NCBI GenBank assembly: GCA_903632075.3
Contig: CAHIKZ030001779.1
Coordinates: forward strand, 1,512,001 to 1,576,000
DNA from: Acanthosepion pharaonis
Lineage: Eukaryota > Mollusca > Cephalopoda > Sepiida > Sepiidae
Reading direction: 5' to 3'
DNA length: 64,000 nt
The translations under genes and the position numbers were made by a program. Positions within the stretch are counted from its first letter, which is position 1, and each line of letters opens with the position of its first letter. Below the pieces are notes generated by a model. That model saw nothing but the letters and a program-made list of their open reading frames with translations, did not search any database and was not told the origin of the DNA. Of the stretch, positions 44,905 through 56,780 are shown one piece after another.

Positions 44905-47900
44905 AATAGAAACAATTATATTTACTACAGCAAAGTTTAATCCCCCAAATGTTTGCAGTCTCTGTAATAATGTCAAACTGTAATTGACTTGGAAATTAAC
45001 AGATGCTGCACCTGTGGTTGCACAAATAACATATCAAGCCATCTTTAAATGCCTGTTTTCTTTAGCATTGTCAGTTTTCACATGTTTTAACCATGAGTCC
45101 AAAAACTAATAAAAGAAATTATACTTAATATGAATCTACTAGTTCTGTGTAAAACAATCTTTTTTCAATTAATATTTAGGAGTAAAAATTTAAGTATCAT
45201 TTAAAATTTCAGAACAAATAATTCAGGAAAATCAGACTATTTAATAGACATTTGACCAGTTAATTCTTGGATATGTCAAACTTCTGAATATTCTATGATT
45301 ATAAAACTTTCTATCAATGGCTTGCAAGTTTATTAACAACTCTATTTCTACATATACTCTGGTAGTATGTGCAAGATGAATGAGCATATTTAAATACGGG
45401 AACCAAATTCCTTTGAACCAAGGAACCTTTGGCAAATTCTGGCTATCTAATTTTCCCATGAATTTGCACATTTTTCTTTGAATATCTTTCCTCATGATTC
45501 TTTCCTTTTGCATATGCAAGAGACCAATTCTGAATTCAAATAGAACATGTCGTCAAAGAATAAAAAAATAAAATTCTTTTGAAAAGCAATATTGAATTTG
45601 TTAGCTATTGTGAGAAATCTGCTAGGATGTTTCTTGATGACATGTCACAGTTGATCATTGAATGATGTCACAGTCTGAGGCCTGGGAGGACACCTTTTTC
45701 ACAACAGGAGAAAGAATATTGCAGTCTGAAAGAACTGTGACTGCAATTAAAAAAAGTAATCAAATAGAATTTTTATCTGCTAAATTATGAAACTATCATT
45801 TGACAAGATTTACAGTAATGACATTTTTTTTATTCTGTACCAATAACAGAAAACAGATGTTTACTTTACAAAAAGGTACTGAAAAGTTATCAATCCAATC
45901 AAGAAGCCCTTCCATTAAAAGCATTTGGTGTTTAGTCATTTGTTCAGATTTTGGATAGTGGTTTTGGATTGAGAACTTTTCAGTACTTCCTTAGAAATGC
46001 AAATATCGGACTGAATATAGATCCAGTTTAAAAGATAGAGAACATCAATAACATGGAAATTACCATACCACATAATTCTAATTATATTATTTTTGTATCT
46101 ATTTCAAAATATTAAAGCAAGTACAAGACAAAGAGATTTTATTTAGACTACAAAAATCAATTTTATTTTTCCATCTAGAATATACAGTGCCTTTCTTCTG
46201 TAAGTAGAAGATTCATGTACAGTACTAAGAATAAGAAAACAATATTAAGGAATTTGTAGGAAAAGAGATATAAGTAAATACTGATATTCTTATTTGCATA
46301 TTCTTATTGCTATTAATCTTATCTTTATTAATATAAGGTGGCCCAATAGTCATGTACAGGTCTGAAATTTTAATAAATTTTTCAAAATTAATTTCTTTGT
46401 ATTTTCCTTTACAAATTTTGAAATGATGACTCTTGGGATCTGTCTACCCAGGGTTTTGTTGCTCTCTGAGTGTTGGGATTCCAAACATTTAACAAAAGCA
46501 ATAACAACACATCTTTTAAATGTGACATAAAAAGGGTTATTTTCTGAAGGAAAAATAGAAGCAAAGCATCAACTGAAATAACATTTATACATTCTTTTCT
46601 GCAATATACAATACAATAAAATGTTTTCCTTGCAGTGAAGTTTGTTTCATAAAGTAATTAAGTGTTCATAGTACTGTGTGAAATATGTTAATATACTTAC
46701 ATTATGACGGTCAGCCTAAAGGGTTTGTGATTTCATAGACAAAAGGCTTAGTAGTCAGTTGCTGGTTAATCCCTTCTACTGTGTGGACAAGTCCTTTGTC
46801 AGTGACTGTTGGATCTCTCTTCGATTATGTGTGTGTGTTTGGTGCAAGTGTGTGTATGTACATGTAGATCAAACTGGTCTCTGAAATTGTTTTGAGCTTC
46901 AATAAGCAGTATGTTTCTATTTTTATATCTGTAAGGGGATTCAAAACCTAATTTCACATAGAGGTTTGAAATTTTTGAGTTTTTTTAATACAAGGTTTCC
47001 ATTGGTTAGAAAATAAATTCACTCTTGCAAAAGGTTTTTCCTTAAATTTGCAGGAGTGGTGAAAGGAGTTATTGTTATTTTCTTAATGGTCCAAAAATAA
47101 CATGTGGCAGGTCTACAATTATGTTCGCAAGTATTTTGGCAGTATTTTCCCTTGTAATGATTGTTTATCAAACAAACCTTCTGGTGGGATTTTACTGATT
47201 GAAAAATATACATAGGATTTAATTCCTATAAGTCATTAGAGATTAACCATGGAAATACTGTATACTGCTATGATATTGTAAATTTAAAGCAAAAAAAAAA
47301 TAAAGGAACTATTAAATATTACAAACATTTTATAACTTTATAACCTGTTAAGTTCTTATAGTTAATTGCTAAATCTATGAATTGTCATTATTAAGGTTTT
47401 TCTAATTTCAGCTGTGATAATCAAAATCTGTGATGTTTTATTATAATCTTAATAACAAAAATAAGTACACTCACAGTACTTATGCATGTTATAATTAGTA
47501 TAAAAGTTATTGAAATTTAATTTTAAGTGATTTTTTATATATAAAACTCAATATTCATTTGAGTTTTCAGATATCAAAATAACAAAGGCTTTTTGTTATT
47601 TTTAATCTGTTTTCACTGTAAATCAAAAAATGATGACAATATTTACATTTTTGATATTTTACAAGTACAATGAAAATACAAACTTCCAATCCATTTCTCA
47701 GAAACCTAAAAATAATGTAAAAAAAATAAATTATGGCATTTTATTTATCAGGTTTCAAATAATAGAAATTTCTATTCTGTTGTCGTCAGAAGAGTCTACT
47801 ACATAGAGATGAATGAATTGTCTATCTCTTGTGGACTCTTCTGTTAAACATGAAAAAATATATGGATACATATTGCATTTTATATATGCGAATACTTGAG

Positions 47901-48335
47901 TGATTTAAAATGCACAAGAGATTTGAAAAACTTTGTTATTTAGCATGCACCAAATCCAATTCAGATCAATAAATATAAGAAGTGTGCAACTTTTATACAG
48001 AAGCAGTTGTAGAAGTGGCTCTTGAACAATGAGTATCTGTGACAAAACATTGCTAAAAATCTACATTGCTCTTTTGAGTTTATTATTTGTTTTCTATATT
48101 AAGACAATTATACATTTTACTCTATTTCCACATCTTTCATATCTTATTTTGTTAGGCATCATTTCATCGCAGACTTTGTATTGAGTTTACAACAAACACA
48201 AGAAAAAATATGTGAAATGTATTTGTCTTCAAGTTGATTCTTTGTTTATATTATCTTAGAAAAATGACCCCCCCCTGCAAGACAAATTTTCAGAAGGGAT
48301 ATATTTCAGAAAAGTCACAAATAGAAATTTTTCTT
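44905..48335. other. AT-rich, repeat-poor sequence
   Basis: More than 3 kb without any recognised mobile element, unusual for this window. Open frames (for example 45241-45519 minus) show no motif or splice signals that I trust. Confidence 0.35.
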
Positions 48336-48339
48336 TAGA

Positions 48340-48524
48340 AACAAATAAAAGAGTGCTGAACTGTCATGTAACATCAATTGTATTGTATGGTAGTAAATCC
48401 TGGACAATATCCTCACAGATGAAGAGAAGACTAGAAATAACAGAAATCTGGTTCTACAGGAGAATGATGAAAATTCCATGGATAGAGTGTGTAAACAACA
48501 AAAACGTCTTAGGGAAGGGAAATG
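48340..48524 (+). pseudogene. RTE-A LINE fragment
   Basis: VTSIVLYGSKSWTISSQMKR, RLEITEIWFYRRMMKIPWIE and CVNNKNVLGK: the same block as 2070-2200. Ends abruptly at about 48524, where family B sequence begins with no spacer. Confidence 0.8.
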
Positions 48525-49165
48525 GATTTACCTCCAAATATCTTGATGACAAGTATCTGAGAGCTGATGTGTCTTCTGACTTCTGATACAGCTCAATGGG
48601 GAAAAGACTGGCTGGTATCATTCAATACACCCAAAACTAAACTAGTAACATTTCATCACCACCAAGCAGAGCCTAAACCTGCACCAATTCTGATGTGTGG
48701 TGATACTCCCAAAGAGGCTCCTTGCCTCAAATGCTTACTACTAGGTCTAAAGCTCACTCCTGATCTCAAATGGAATACAAATACTAAAAGAATGTTTGGT
48801 TCCTTGTATCACTCCTTGTTTAATTCCCAGAGCCATGCTCTATTTTTACAAGAGTCAGATCAAATCATTAATGATGTATTGCTGCCATATCTAGGTTGAT
48901 GCTGCTACCCAGTCCTAACTCTCCAGCCTTGACAAAGCTTGAAAGTGCTTGCACGTCCTTGTGGGTGATGAATTATTTCCCACCCTGCAGCCCTTATCCT
49001 ACAGATGAAATGTTGCTAGTCTCTCACTACTCTGTTGCTATTACTATAGCAGATGTTTAAATGAGATACATTCCTTAGTTCCACCAGCTCAGATCTTCAC
49101 AGCTGGGATGATAGCAAACCATCCCTATTCCCTTCATGTCCCAATTTTTATTGAACTACTACCCA
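48525..49165 (+). pseudogene. LINE RT fragment (family B)
   Basis: It begins at TSKYLDDKYLRADVSSD, then QWGKDWLVSFNTPKTKLVTF, HHHQAEPKPAPILMCGDTPK, LGLKLTPDLKWNTN and ALFLQESDQIINDVLLPYLG; after 48900 decayed C-terminal sequence continues to about 49165. A frameshift separates the first block from the second. Equivalent to 27240-28640. Confidence 0.8.
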
Positions 49166-49900
49166 GAGAGACTCAGGACTCATCTATTAATTTGGTGTCT
49201 TTGAAAGCCTTTTTGCTGATAGCACTTCAGAATGTGATGGAGCATGAATGTAGCCTTTAGTTCAAAACTTCTTGGTTGTGATCTGTACCATTCAAAAAAT
49301 GTCATGTCCAAGAACTTACGATAATTCTCTGCATTTATACTTTGAAGGAACTGATGATTTTATTGCATAAAATACTAGTCCAATACATTATTCTACTATC
49401 ACACTAAATTGTGCTGGCTGAGTACCAGAGTATGAAGAAACTTAACTTTAGCCCAGGCATCAAGTCCATCCAATGTAGCTCTAATATTATTGTTAAGAAA
49501 TCAATATTCCTGTATTTCCAAAAATTATACCTTTCTCCTTGTGATGTTTAATTAAAAGTGGTGGATGGATGATTTTATGTCTTCAGTCAAAGTTCTTCAT
49601 ATTTTCTCACTGTTGATTTTCCTAACCAGCTTATTCAAATATTTTGTTGCTGGTGAATATATTATTCATGTTTATTACTATTTTGATATTTCCCAAATCT
49701 CTTTTTGTGACTAGACATTCTTGAAGCCATTTCTTGTTCTTATTTTTTTCACTGTTTAAAATAATCTATGTTTCAATTGTTCCCATGTTATATTCCCATC
49801 AGTATATAGGGTATACTATGAAATTTTAATAGTTTCTATTGTCTTTGTTACTTTTAGATTCTATTCCTATATCCCATAGCATATCGGGTCTACTATGATA
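49165..49900 (-). pseudogene. Tc1-like transposase relic
   Basis: The minus strand reads, around 49240-49350, a NAENYRKFLDMTFFEWYRSQ block then PRSFELKATFMLHHILKCYQ, matching the region around the second catalytic aspartate of Tc1-like transposases (here HH replaces the usual DN). Upstream, near 49440-49520, an ILELHWMDLMPGLK block. Directly joined to the family B LINE. Confidence 0.55.
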
Positions 49901-49904
49901 TTTT

Positions 49905-50905
49905 GATGTTTTTTTTATAGTCCTAGTTAATTTTAGATTCTATTCCAAAAATTCATAGTACACAGAGTGCACCATATTCTGATAAGTTTTGCCAGCCATG
50001 AATAATTTTTTTTAAATCTTGTGGTTCATATTGTGTACCATATGAATATCATTATTTTTTTCTCTTTCTTTTTAATTTTTTATATTTTCTCAGAATATTA
50101 AAACCAATGTTTTTGAATATTGTTTTTAATCAATGTTCAAAATAATTTACTGGACATTTTTAACATTTTTATATTTTTATCCTAAAAAGAGATACTCTTT
50201 ATCCATGCTGGGTGTTATAATTGAATCCAGCAGATACTACTTAATCTGACAGAATATCTCTAAAAGGAATAAGATTATGTTTAACCCTATCATGTCAACA
50301 GTTCATTACTTTCTTGGAGATAGGCCAATACAGCTTGTAATTGGCTCTCTGGTAAGAAAAATATGAATTCTACAAGTAAAATTCTTTATGCAAGATAATT
50401 TGTCATGAAAAGTCATCTGTTAAAAATCTTAAAGGATTTTAAGTTGATCCATAATTAAGATATGTCATTAATAATTGAATAAAGCTGCTCACTGCATTTA
50501 AGAACATCAAATTTAGGAATACTCTAGATGATATGAAAGGCCTAAAAATAGACAATATTCCTCAAGATACAGGCTTTTAAAGTCACAAGATATTTCTTAA
50601 AAGCATTCTTTTACAGTTGTTCCGAGAAGGGAAATGAAACTAGTCAGGCATGAAAAACTCATGCGACAGTTAAGATTTACGCATTTTTGAGACAAAGCAA
50701 AGAAAATGTGGAATTGAAAGTAAATAGATGATGTGTTGATAAGGTAACATATACATAAATTATGTATATTGACTTCTGTATGCTATATCCAGTGTATGAT
50801 TGCAAAAGAAAGAACAAAGTTTGAAATTTGAACAAGTGGGTATAGACCAATTTTCAGAATATATACATAATACTCAATGACATAGACATAGTTGTGTGAA
50901 AATGA
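49905..50905. other. unassigned AT-rich sequence
   Basis: 49795-49990 holds three degenerate copies of a phrase like 'agattctattcc...catag...g.gtac.atgatattttgat', a small tandem duplication of about 65-75 bp. Otherwise nothing seen. Confidence 0.4.
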
Positions 50906-50909
50906 CTTA

Positions 50910-51180
50910 CCTGGTGTGGATTCACCAATATGAGTTCATAGGGTATATGCGATTGTGTGGTGCGATTGGCAGGGTTGATCCATCTATCTTCAAGGCCAAA
51001 ATTGATGATTGTGAGGTGTGTGGATGTGCTGGAAGTCAGAAGGATTGAGTTGATGTGACACCATTAAACTGTTCCTTGCTGGTGAGGCATGCCATTTTTA
51101 TAGCTGTGCTTTAAGTTAGTATTACTAATTAACATTATGGGATTTAATTTTTGTGAACAATCACGCTGGTAGACTACCTT
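50910..51180 (-). mobile_element. probable 3' LTR of a second gypsy-like element
   Basis: On the minus strand this lies downstream of the integrase tail at 51283-51513. A TATAAAAA box lies at 51096-51103, followed by a GC-richer 150 bp ending near 'ccacaccag'. Exact ends and the polypurine tract were not identified. Confidence 0.4.
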
Positions 51181-51282
51181 CATACTCATTTCGCATTATT
51201 CTGGCTATATGCTTAAGCAACTCTAATGTGCTGAATTGTTGATTATGTGACCACTTCTGGTCACAGCTCTGTTAGAATCTGG

Positions 51283-51513
51283 TCATGGCTCTTTTAACAG
51301 TGGCTGCTCAGCTGTGGTTGGTTCTTTCTGGTGGGGTTCCCAAAGTAGTTCTGTTGTTCTGGGTTGGAATTGATGATCAACCTCTCTTGATAGACATATG
51401 TGCCTTTGGTTCCTTCTATATTTATTTCCAGCTGGCATTTCCATGATGTACATTCTCAGCTGATGTCCTTTTTTTGCACTTCTCACCTGGATTCCATGCA
51501 AGTATACTTAACT
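51283..51513 (-). pseudogene. gypsy-like integrase C-terminal tail
   Basis: The minus strand reads RMYIMEMPAGNKYRRNQRHI followed by CLSREVDHQFQPRTTEL, which matches the end of Ty3/gypsy integrase ('RSY.V....G..YRRNRRHLR'). 72 open codons. The remaining pol is not present upstream (51540-51760 is AT rich), so this is a truncated copy and unrelated to the element at 35-38 kb. Confidence 0.7.
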
Positions 51514-52019
51514 CGCAGTAAAGTCTTCTAAGTGCTTAGGGCACCTATTGTTGTTAATTTGGCCCTGTTTTGAATTATATTTAGTCACTCTATTTGAAAT
51601 ACTCAGAAATGTTAATTAATCAATTTAACTAATTTATAATTCAGAAAGGTTCTGTTCTTAAACTGAATAATCAAAATCAAGCCATTATAAATATACTATA
51701 AAACATAATTTTAAGTGCATAAAAATAAATTCTGGTAGGTTATCCCAATCATTTACTGAAATATTTACTTATGTCCACCTTCTTTACTTGGCTTCATGAA
51801 CTTTTGTTCTGGGAAGAGGGTTGTCCATATCTGCTGAAGGCTCCCTGGTGGCTGATCAGTCCAATGTGGGACAGAAAGATCCAGCTGCAGAGGAAGTTTT
51901 TGTCTGGAGTTGGTGCTGTGATGACATGGTTGACACAGTTTTTTCATCTTTTCTTCTTGTCCATCAATGGCAAATCATCCTCATTACCTTTGTATTCCAC
52001 TAGTAAGAAGTAACATGGA

Positions 52020-52230
52020 CAATTTCTTCCCTAGGAGAACAGACAGCAGGATGTTTTCCCAATCACTACAATCTTGACCGCTTCAAGTGTAGAGTTAATC
52101 TTTCCAATATAACCTCATGAACTATGCCTCTTAGTTTTTCTTATGCTTATAGAACACCACACAGTGACCCTCTATTTTGAGTGGCTCTTGGGCCTTGCAT
52201 TGGATGAACATTAGTATAAAAAAAGATCAG
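52020..52230 (+). mobile_element. LINE 3' end (family B)
   Basis: From 'cactacaatcttgaccgctt' to 'ggctcttgggccttgcattg' and an A-run it matches 28690-28850 and 54360-54520. 3' UTR and terminus of family B. Confidence 0.7.
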
Positions 52231-52234
52231 TACT

Positions 52235-53600
52235 TCTTTTCTTTTCAGAGGAGTATTCAGCTTCATCGATATTAAATCATCAGATCTCGTGGAATGCAGC
52301 TATGCCAGACCATTGATGATGGTCAATATTTACTTACCAATAAGCCCACAGCATACTCATGTTTATACAGTTACCAGTTCACTATTTACAATTTGCTTAA
52401 CTCAAGTACTTTATTGTCTAAATTTTGTTAGACAAGGTATTTTAAGAATTATATTTCCTAATCTTTATTTTTTGTTTTACTTTTCTTTCAATATTTTGAT
52501 CATGTACCCTCTAGGCTTTCTTCAGTGTTTTCTGTGTTCAAGAATGGCACTGAATCTTGTTCTTGTGCTGAATTTGTGAACTCTTTTTGAGTTTTGCAGA
52601 TGCTCTCCTCTCTCATGTCATGCCTAAAGAATCCATTATTTGTTCTGATTAATGATTCCAACAAAGAAAGTAAAAAATATAATGATAGACAGGAAGCAGC
52701 ATTGAAGAATAAGAAGGTTGAAAGTCTACACTCAAATAACTTGATCAGCAGACCAAGTATAGACATCTTGTTGGAGCTATAAATGAAGAAAGAACAAACA
52801 TTGAACTTGACATAGTCCAAGTGTGGTTGCAAATTACAACAGGTGGGCATGAGTTTAGTGCACATGTCAGAAGACAATCTTAAGAAAATATATGCAGACA
52901 CCAGACATGACTTGTAAAAGAGATGATGCACATACGTTTTAAGTACAAAATTCAGCAACATTCCTGAATAGAACAGATACCTGAAGAAGACTGGAGGGCA
53001 CACAGCTGAAACACTGTGGAATTAAAAATAAAACAACAATGATGAGAAAATTAGTCTGAATCAACCATATAGAATGATCATGTGATTTGGTTACAACAGT
53101 TTTTTTCCAAAGTATAAATTGTCTTATTGATTAATATTAACACAGCTACAGACTGCAAACTGAAGCCTTGATCATAGTTTTATTATCAGTATAGACTGTA
53201 TTTATGACTTTTCTTATCTTTTGTTTGAATATATGGTAAATTTTATGGCCTGTCATTAACTGAATATATTTCCTCAGTAGATGAAGGACTGCTTAATTTT
53301 ATGCCATCAAAAAGAATAAAGAAAATAAAAGTTCTATCTATAATAATGTATAAAACTTTGGGATTTACTTCATATATCTTATATAGTAAATTAATTCTCT
53401 ATTTTTATGAATTTCCACCAATAAGCAGCTCCTTAAGCTATAAGAGTCCAGTCACAAGACTAAAAGTCTATAAAATTATAAAATCAATCCAATAAAATGT
53501 GACTTATCTTGCAAAGGAAAAATTAATTATATCCCTTTATATTTTTTTGGTTTGGTTTGCATGTAATATCAGTCATTTTTTAGCTACTTGTGCTATCTCA
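52235..53600. other. unassigned sequence
   Basis: Long overlapping frames at 52500-53003 (both strands) lack motifs. A 'cctgaagaagactgg...ctgaaacactgtgg' motif ends at about 53020; similar motifs lie at 5325 and 23683 (see findings). Confidence 0.3.
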
Positions 53601-53639
53601 GCCATTTACATGCATACAGTGTTCATGTAAATATTACTA

Positions 53640-54520
53640 TCTTTCACTATGCAGATGATACCACAAGGTGTGGTTGCACCTCCAAATATATTGATGGCCA
53701 GTGCCTTGAAGCTGATCTCTGACATCACTCACAACTGCATGAGGATACGACTGCTGGTATTGTTCAATACATTCAAAACTAAACTCATAACATTTCATCA
53801 CCACCAAGCAGACCATCTGCACCAATCCTGATGAGTGGTCATACCCTCAAAGAGGCTCTAGAGCTCACTCATGATCTCAAATGGAATACATATATTCATG
53901 TCATCACATTAAATGCTGAAATAATGGTAAAGCTTCAGAAGATACCTAATTCCTGCTGCCATGCTCTAACTTTACAAGATTTAGAACAGACCAGAAATGG
54001 TGTGTATTGCTGCCATATCTGAACTGGTTCTGCCTAATCTTCACTATCCAGCCATCACAGAGTTCAAAAGCACTTATGCAATCTTGTAGGTGATGAATTA
54101 TTCTCCAACCTGCAACACTTATCCTATAAATGAAACATTGCCAGTCTTTCACTGCTATATGACTATTACTAAGTTACATTCCTTAGTTCCACCAGCTTAG
54201 AACATCACAGTTAGCACCTTACCTTGCCATGTTAATCATGGCAAAACCTATTTATTCTCTTCATGTTCCTTTGATAAAAAGCAAGTTCCACTCAGATAGC
54301 TTCTTCCTCAGAACTGTTATTTTGTGAAACAAACTACCAACAGAATGCTTCCCTTACAAATACAATCTTGGTCCAAGGTCAATCAATATCTATCTTATAC
54401 ATCCTCACAATACTCTCTTACTTCCTCCTTGCTCCTAGAATAATCTCACTCAGAAACACTCTACCTTGAGTGCTACTTGGGCCTTGTATTAAGTGAAATA
54501 ACAGTAAAAAAAGTACTTTC
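53640..54520 (+). pseudogene. LINE RT fragment (family B)
   Basis: It begins just at the catalytic box (YADDTT decayed to FTMQMIPQ in one frame, 'tatgcagatgataccacaag' in the correct one), then a SKYIDGQCLEADL-like block, LVLFNTFKTKLITFHHHQAD, LTHDLKWNTYIHVI and a 3' end equivalent to 28690-28850, with 'gcctt gtattaagtgaa' and an A run near 54505. Frameshifts near 53740 and 53860. Confidence 0.78.
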
Positions 54521-54524
54521 AGGC

Positions 54525-54950
54525 AATGAACAATTGAGATTCCAGAATTATGTTTTCAGTTTTTCCCAGTTGAGATATAACACTTTACGCCATAAACCAG
54601 TCTGATCCTTATTACTGAAGAACCACAGAAGCTATATACCTGATGATTCCATCAGCAACATGAAAAGATTTGACTGATATAAATAGACAACTTTCAATCT
54701 TTTTATCAAAAAGAGTGTCACAAGAATGCAAAATGGAATGTCAGTGATTTATAACATTTCCACACTTGGCACAAATACATTTTACTTGAACTGATATTCT
54801 CATCCAAATCTGAGACTTTGTTGGAAGAGCAGTGAGAGTTTTGATATGATTTTCTAGATTAATAGCTTTTATAACCCTATGGCCTTAACAGTACATTTTA
54901 GTTATTAAATGCTTTTTCATATCTAAATGATGGAAAAATAAAAAAGCTTT
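54525..54950. other. unassigned sequence
   Basis: Nothing recognised. Confidence 0.3.
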
Positions 54951-54954
54951 TTAC

Positions 54955-55200
54955 ATAAATGTGGTGTAATATAATGGATATTGGCTTGGAAAGAGAAATC
55001 AGAGTGCAGAGTTCAAATTCCAGTTGAGTTTGTTATATTCACTTATGCACAAAATACCCTTGTGAAAGGTAAGAATCCAACTCTTCTTCTCTCAGCAGTT
55101 AAATAGCAGGACAGACGGAGTCTTATAGTCTTGATTGGCAACCAGCCTACTGCAGAAAATAAATGGTAACCTACTGTGGGAAAATCTGCCTAGTCAAATA
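54955..55200 (+). mobile_element. tRNA-derived SINE (family S5), copy without 5S head
   Basis: A-box-like GTGGTGTAATATAATGG (54961) and B-box-like GAGTTCAAATTCC (55010) in tRNA spacing. The body 'tatattcacttatgcacaaa', 'atacccttgtgaaaggtaag', 'aatcca.ctcttcttctc' matches the minus-strand SINE at 63420-63550. It continues with 'gcaggacagacggagtctta' to about 55200. The 55-kb copy has no 5S-like sequence upstream, unlike the 63-kb copy. Confidence 0.65.
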
Positions 55201-55204
55201 TTGA

Positions 55205-55890
55205 AAGACACATGATCACAGAAGTGTATATCATATATGACACTTAACTTACTGATAGCTTGGTTAAATATTTAAAGCAGTGTATGAGTTCAATCCTAAA
55301 TACTGAGATTTTGAAACCATCATTATTTTTTCAATAAATATCTATGTACATGGATGATATAAGAAGTAAATATTATTTTGTTCATATTATGAATCTGATA
55401 ATATATATTGATTAAAAAATGAAAAAGAAATAATTACACAATTGCTTCATAGTGTTTCATTCTTCAAAGGCAAATAACTGTTAGATTTCAGAAAAGGGTA
55501 TAGTGCTGTTCAATCTAAAGGTGAAATTATAATTGGGTGTTTCAGTCAATTTAGACCAGTTCAGGGTCAAAGCTTAATCATATTAGGAGAAGTGTTGTTC
55601 TCAGTAGGCATACACTGTGAGACAATCAACTTTAAGACCAAAAATGAAATTTTTTGCTTACTTATCGATCACGCTAAGCTCCAGAAGAATATTTTTGCCT
55701 ATCTAAGGTAGAAGTTTCTATTGGCTGAAATCCTTAATTAAATTTATTTTTCAGCTGGAAGTTAAACATTGAGCCATTTGCACAAATACACATTTTTGCT
55801 TATTTGTATTTTATCTATAGAATTGTTAACTCCTAGTTTTGTGTCTAGTTCACTACAAAATGGATCAGTGTATAAAGTTTTTGAAAATAG
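55205..55890. other. unassigned AT-rich sequence
   Basis: Nothing recognised. Confidence 0.3.
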
Positions 55891-55899
55891 GGATGTAAT

Positions 55900-56780
55900 T
55901 TTAAATTGTGAATAGTAAGATAATACACTTTACAAGTGATGGAAAGCAAACCACCATATTTTTTTCAAGTTGTGTATAGTTATTGGAAGGTTGTTTTTGC
56001 ATAATGAGACTGAAAAAAACCAACTCTCCATTACATAAAGCAGCAGATGTGATTGAGTGTGTTGACATCAGCCCAAGAATGACAATAGTAGTTGTAGTAG
56101 GCATTTATTTATTTTGCAAGATAATGGTAGATTGCCTAGTGTATGGTTAACTACCTGATTGTTATGCTAAAATCTATGAGCTTCAAGCACCCACAGAAGC
56201 AGCCAGACCATAGTAAGTCAATAATCTACTGGCCACAAGCTGCCCAGCTTAAGGCAGGTGGTAGTTGACCAATAGGATGTTATGGTCCTTTACATTGTCA
56301 ATAGAAATCTGTGGCATATGAGCATAATTGCTGTCACCTGTGTTGTGCTTTCACCACTTGGTAAGGCCTGGTTGATGGTATATGCAGACCATCACTGTCC
56401 AGACCAAATGGTTTCCCTCTTAGCTGTACTGGCAAGATCAAAAGGAATTACATTTGGGACCGGCTTGATTACAGAAAAAAATGTCAGTATTAGATCATTA
56501 TTATAAGGGTTATTATGACTGAGTATTAAGAATATATTTAAAAACAATCAACATAATAGGAGTGAGAAACTGAGATGGTGAAGAGACCTCAGAATATTAT
56601 CATTATTATCAGTTTTCATTCGCTCAATTTTTAAACAGTTAATCGATGTTGATTTGCAGATTGTCAATCCAAGTATTTTCCTAGTAGATGCAGATGGTAC
56701 AAACAAAGCAGATTTCCAGTTTTGGTATAGGGAACAATTTGTAGCATTGGTTATACAAAGCTTCTGAAATTGATTCATAA
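55900..56780. repeat. dispersed repeat R4, copy 1, interrupted
   Basis: 55910-56085 resembles 60930-61095 (shared 'aatgagactgaa' / 'caatgaaactga', 'cattacataaag' / 'cattacaaggaa', 'gacatcagcccaagaatga' / 'gacactagcccaaaaatga'). 56540-56720 resembles 61150-61290. Between them, 56090-56520 has no counterpart and may be an insertion. The class is unknown. Confidence 0.4.

Noticed and set aside
46636..46650. Splice-acceptor-like 'ttttccttgcag', also at 43262 and 43966
   Set aside because: Not followed by an open stretch with a donor at reasonable distance; such acceptors occur by chance in T-rich DNA.
52500..53003. 167-residue open frame on the minus strand
   Set aside because: No motif or homologous feel; rich in residues expected from AT-rich DNA; overlaps other open frames; no splice or promoter evidence.
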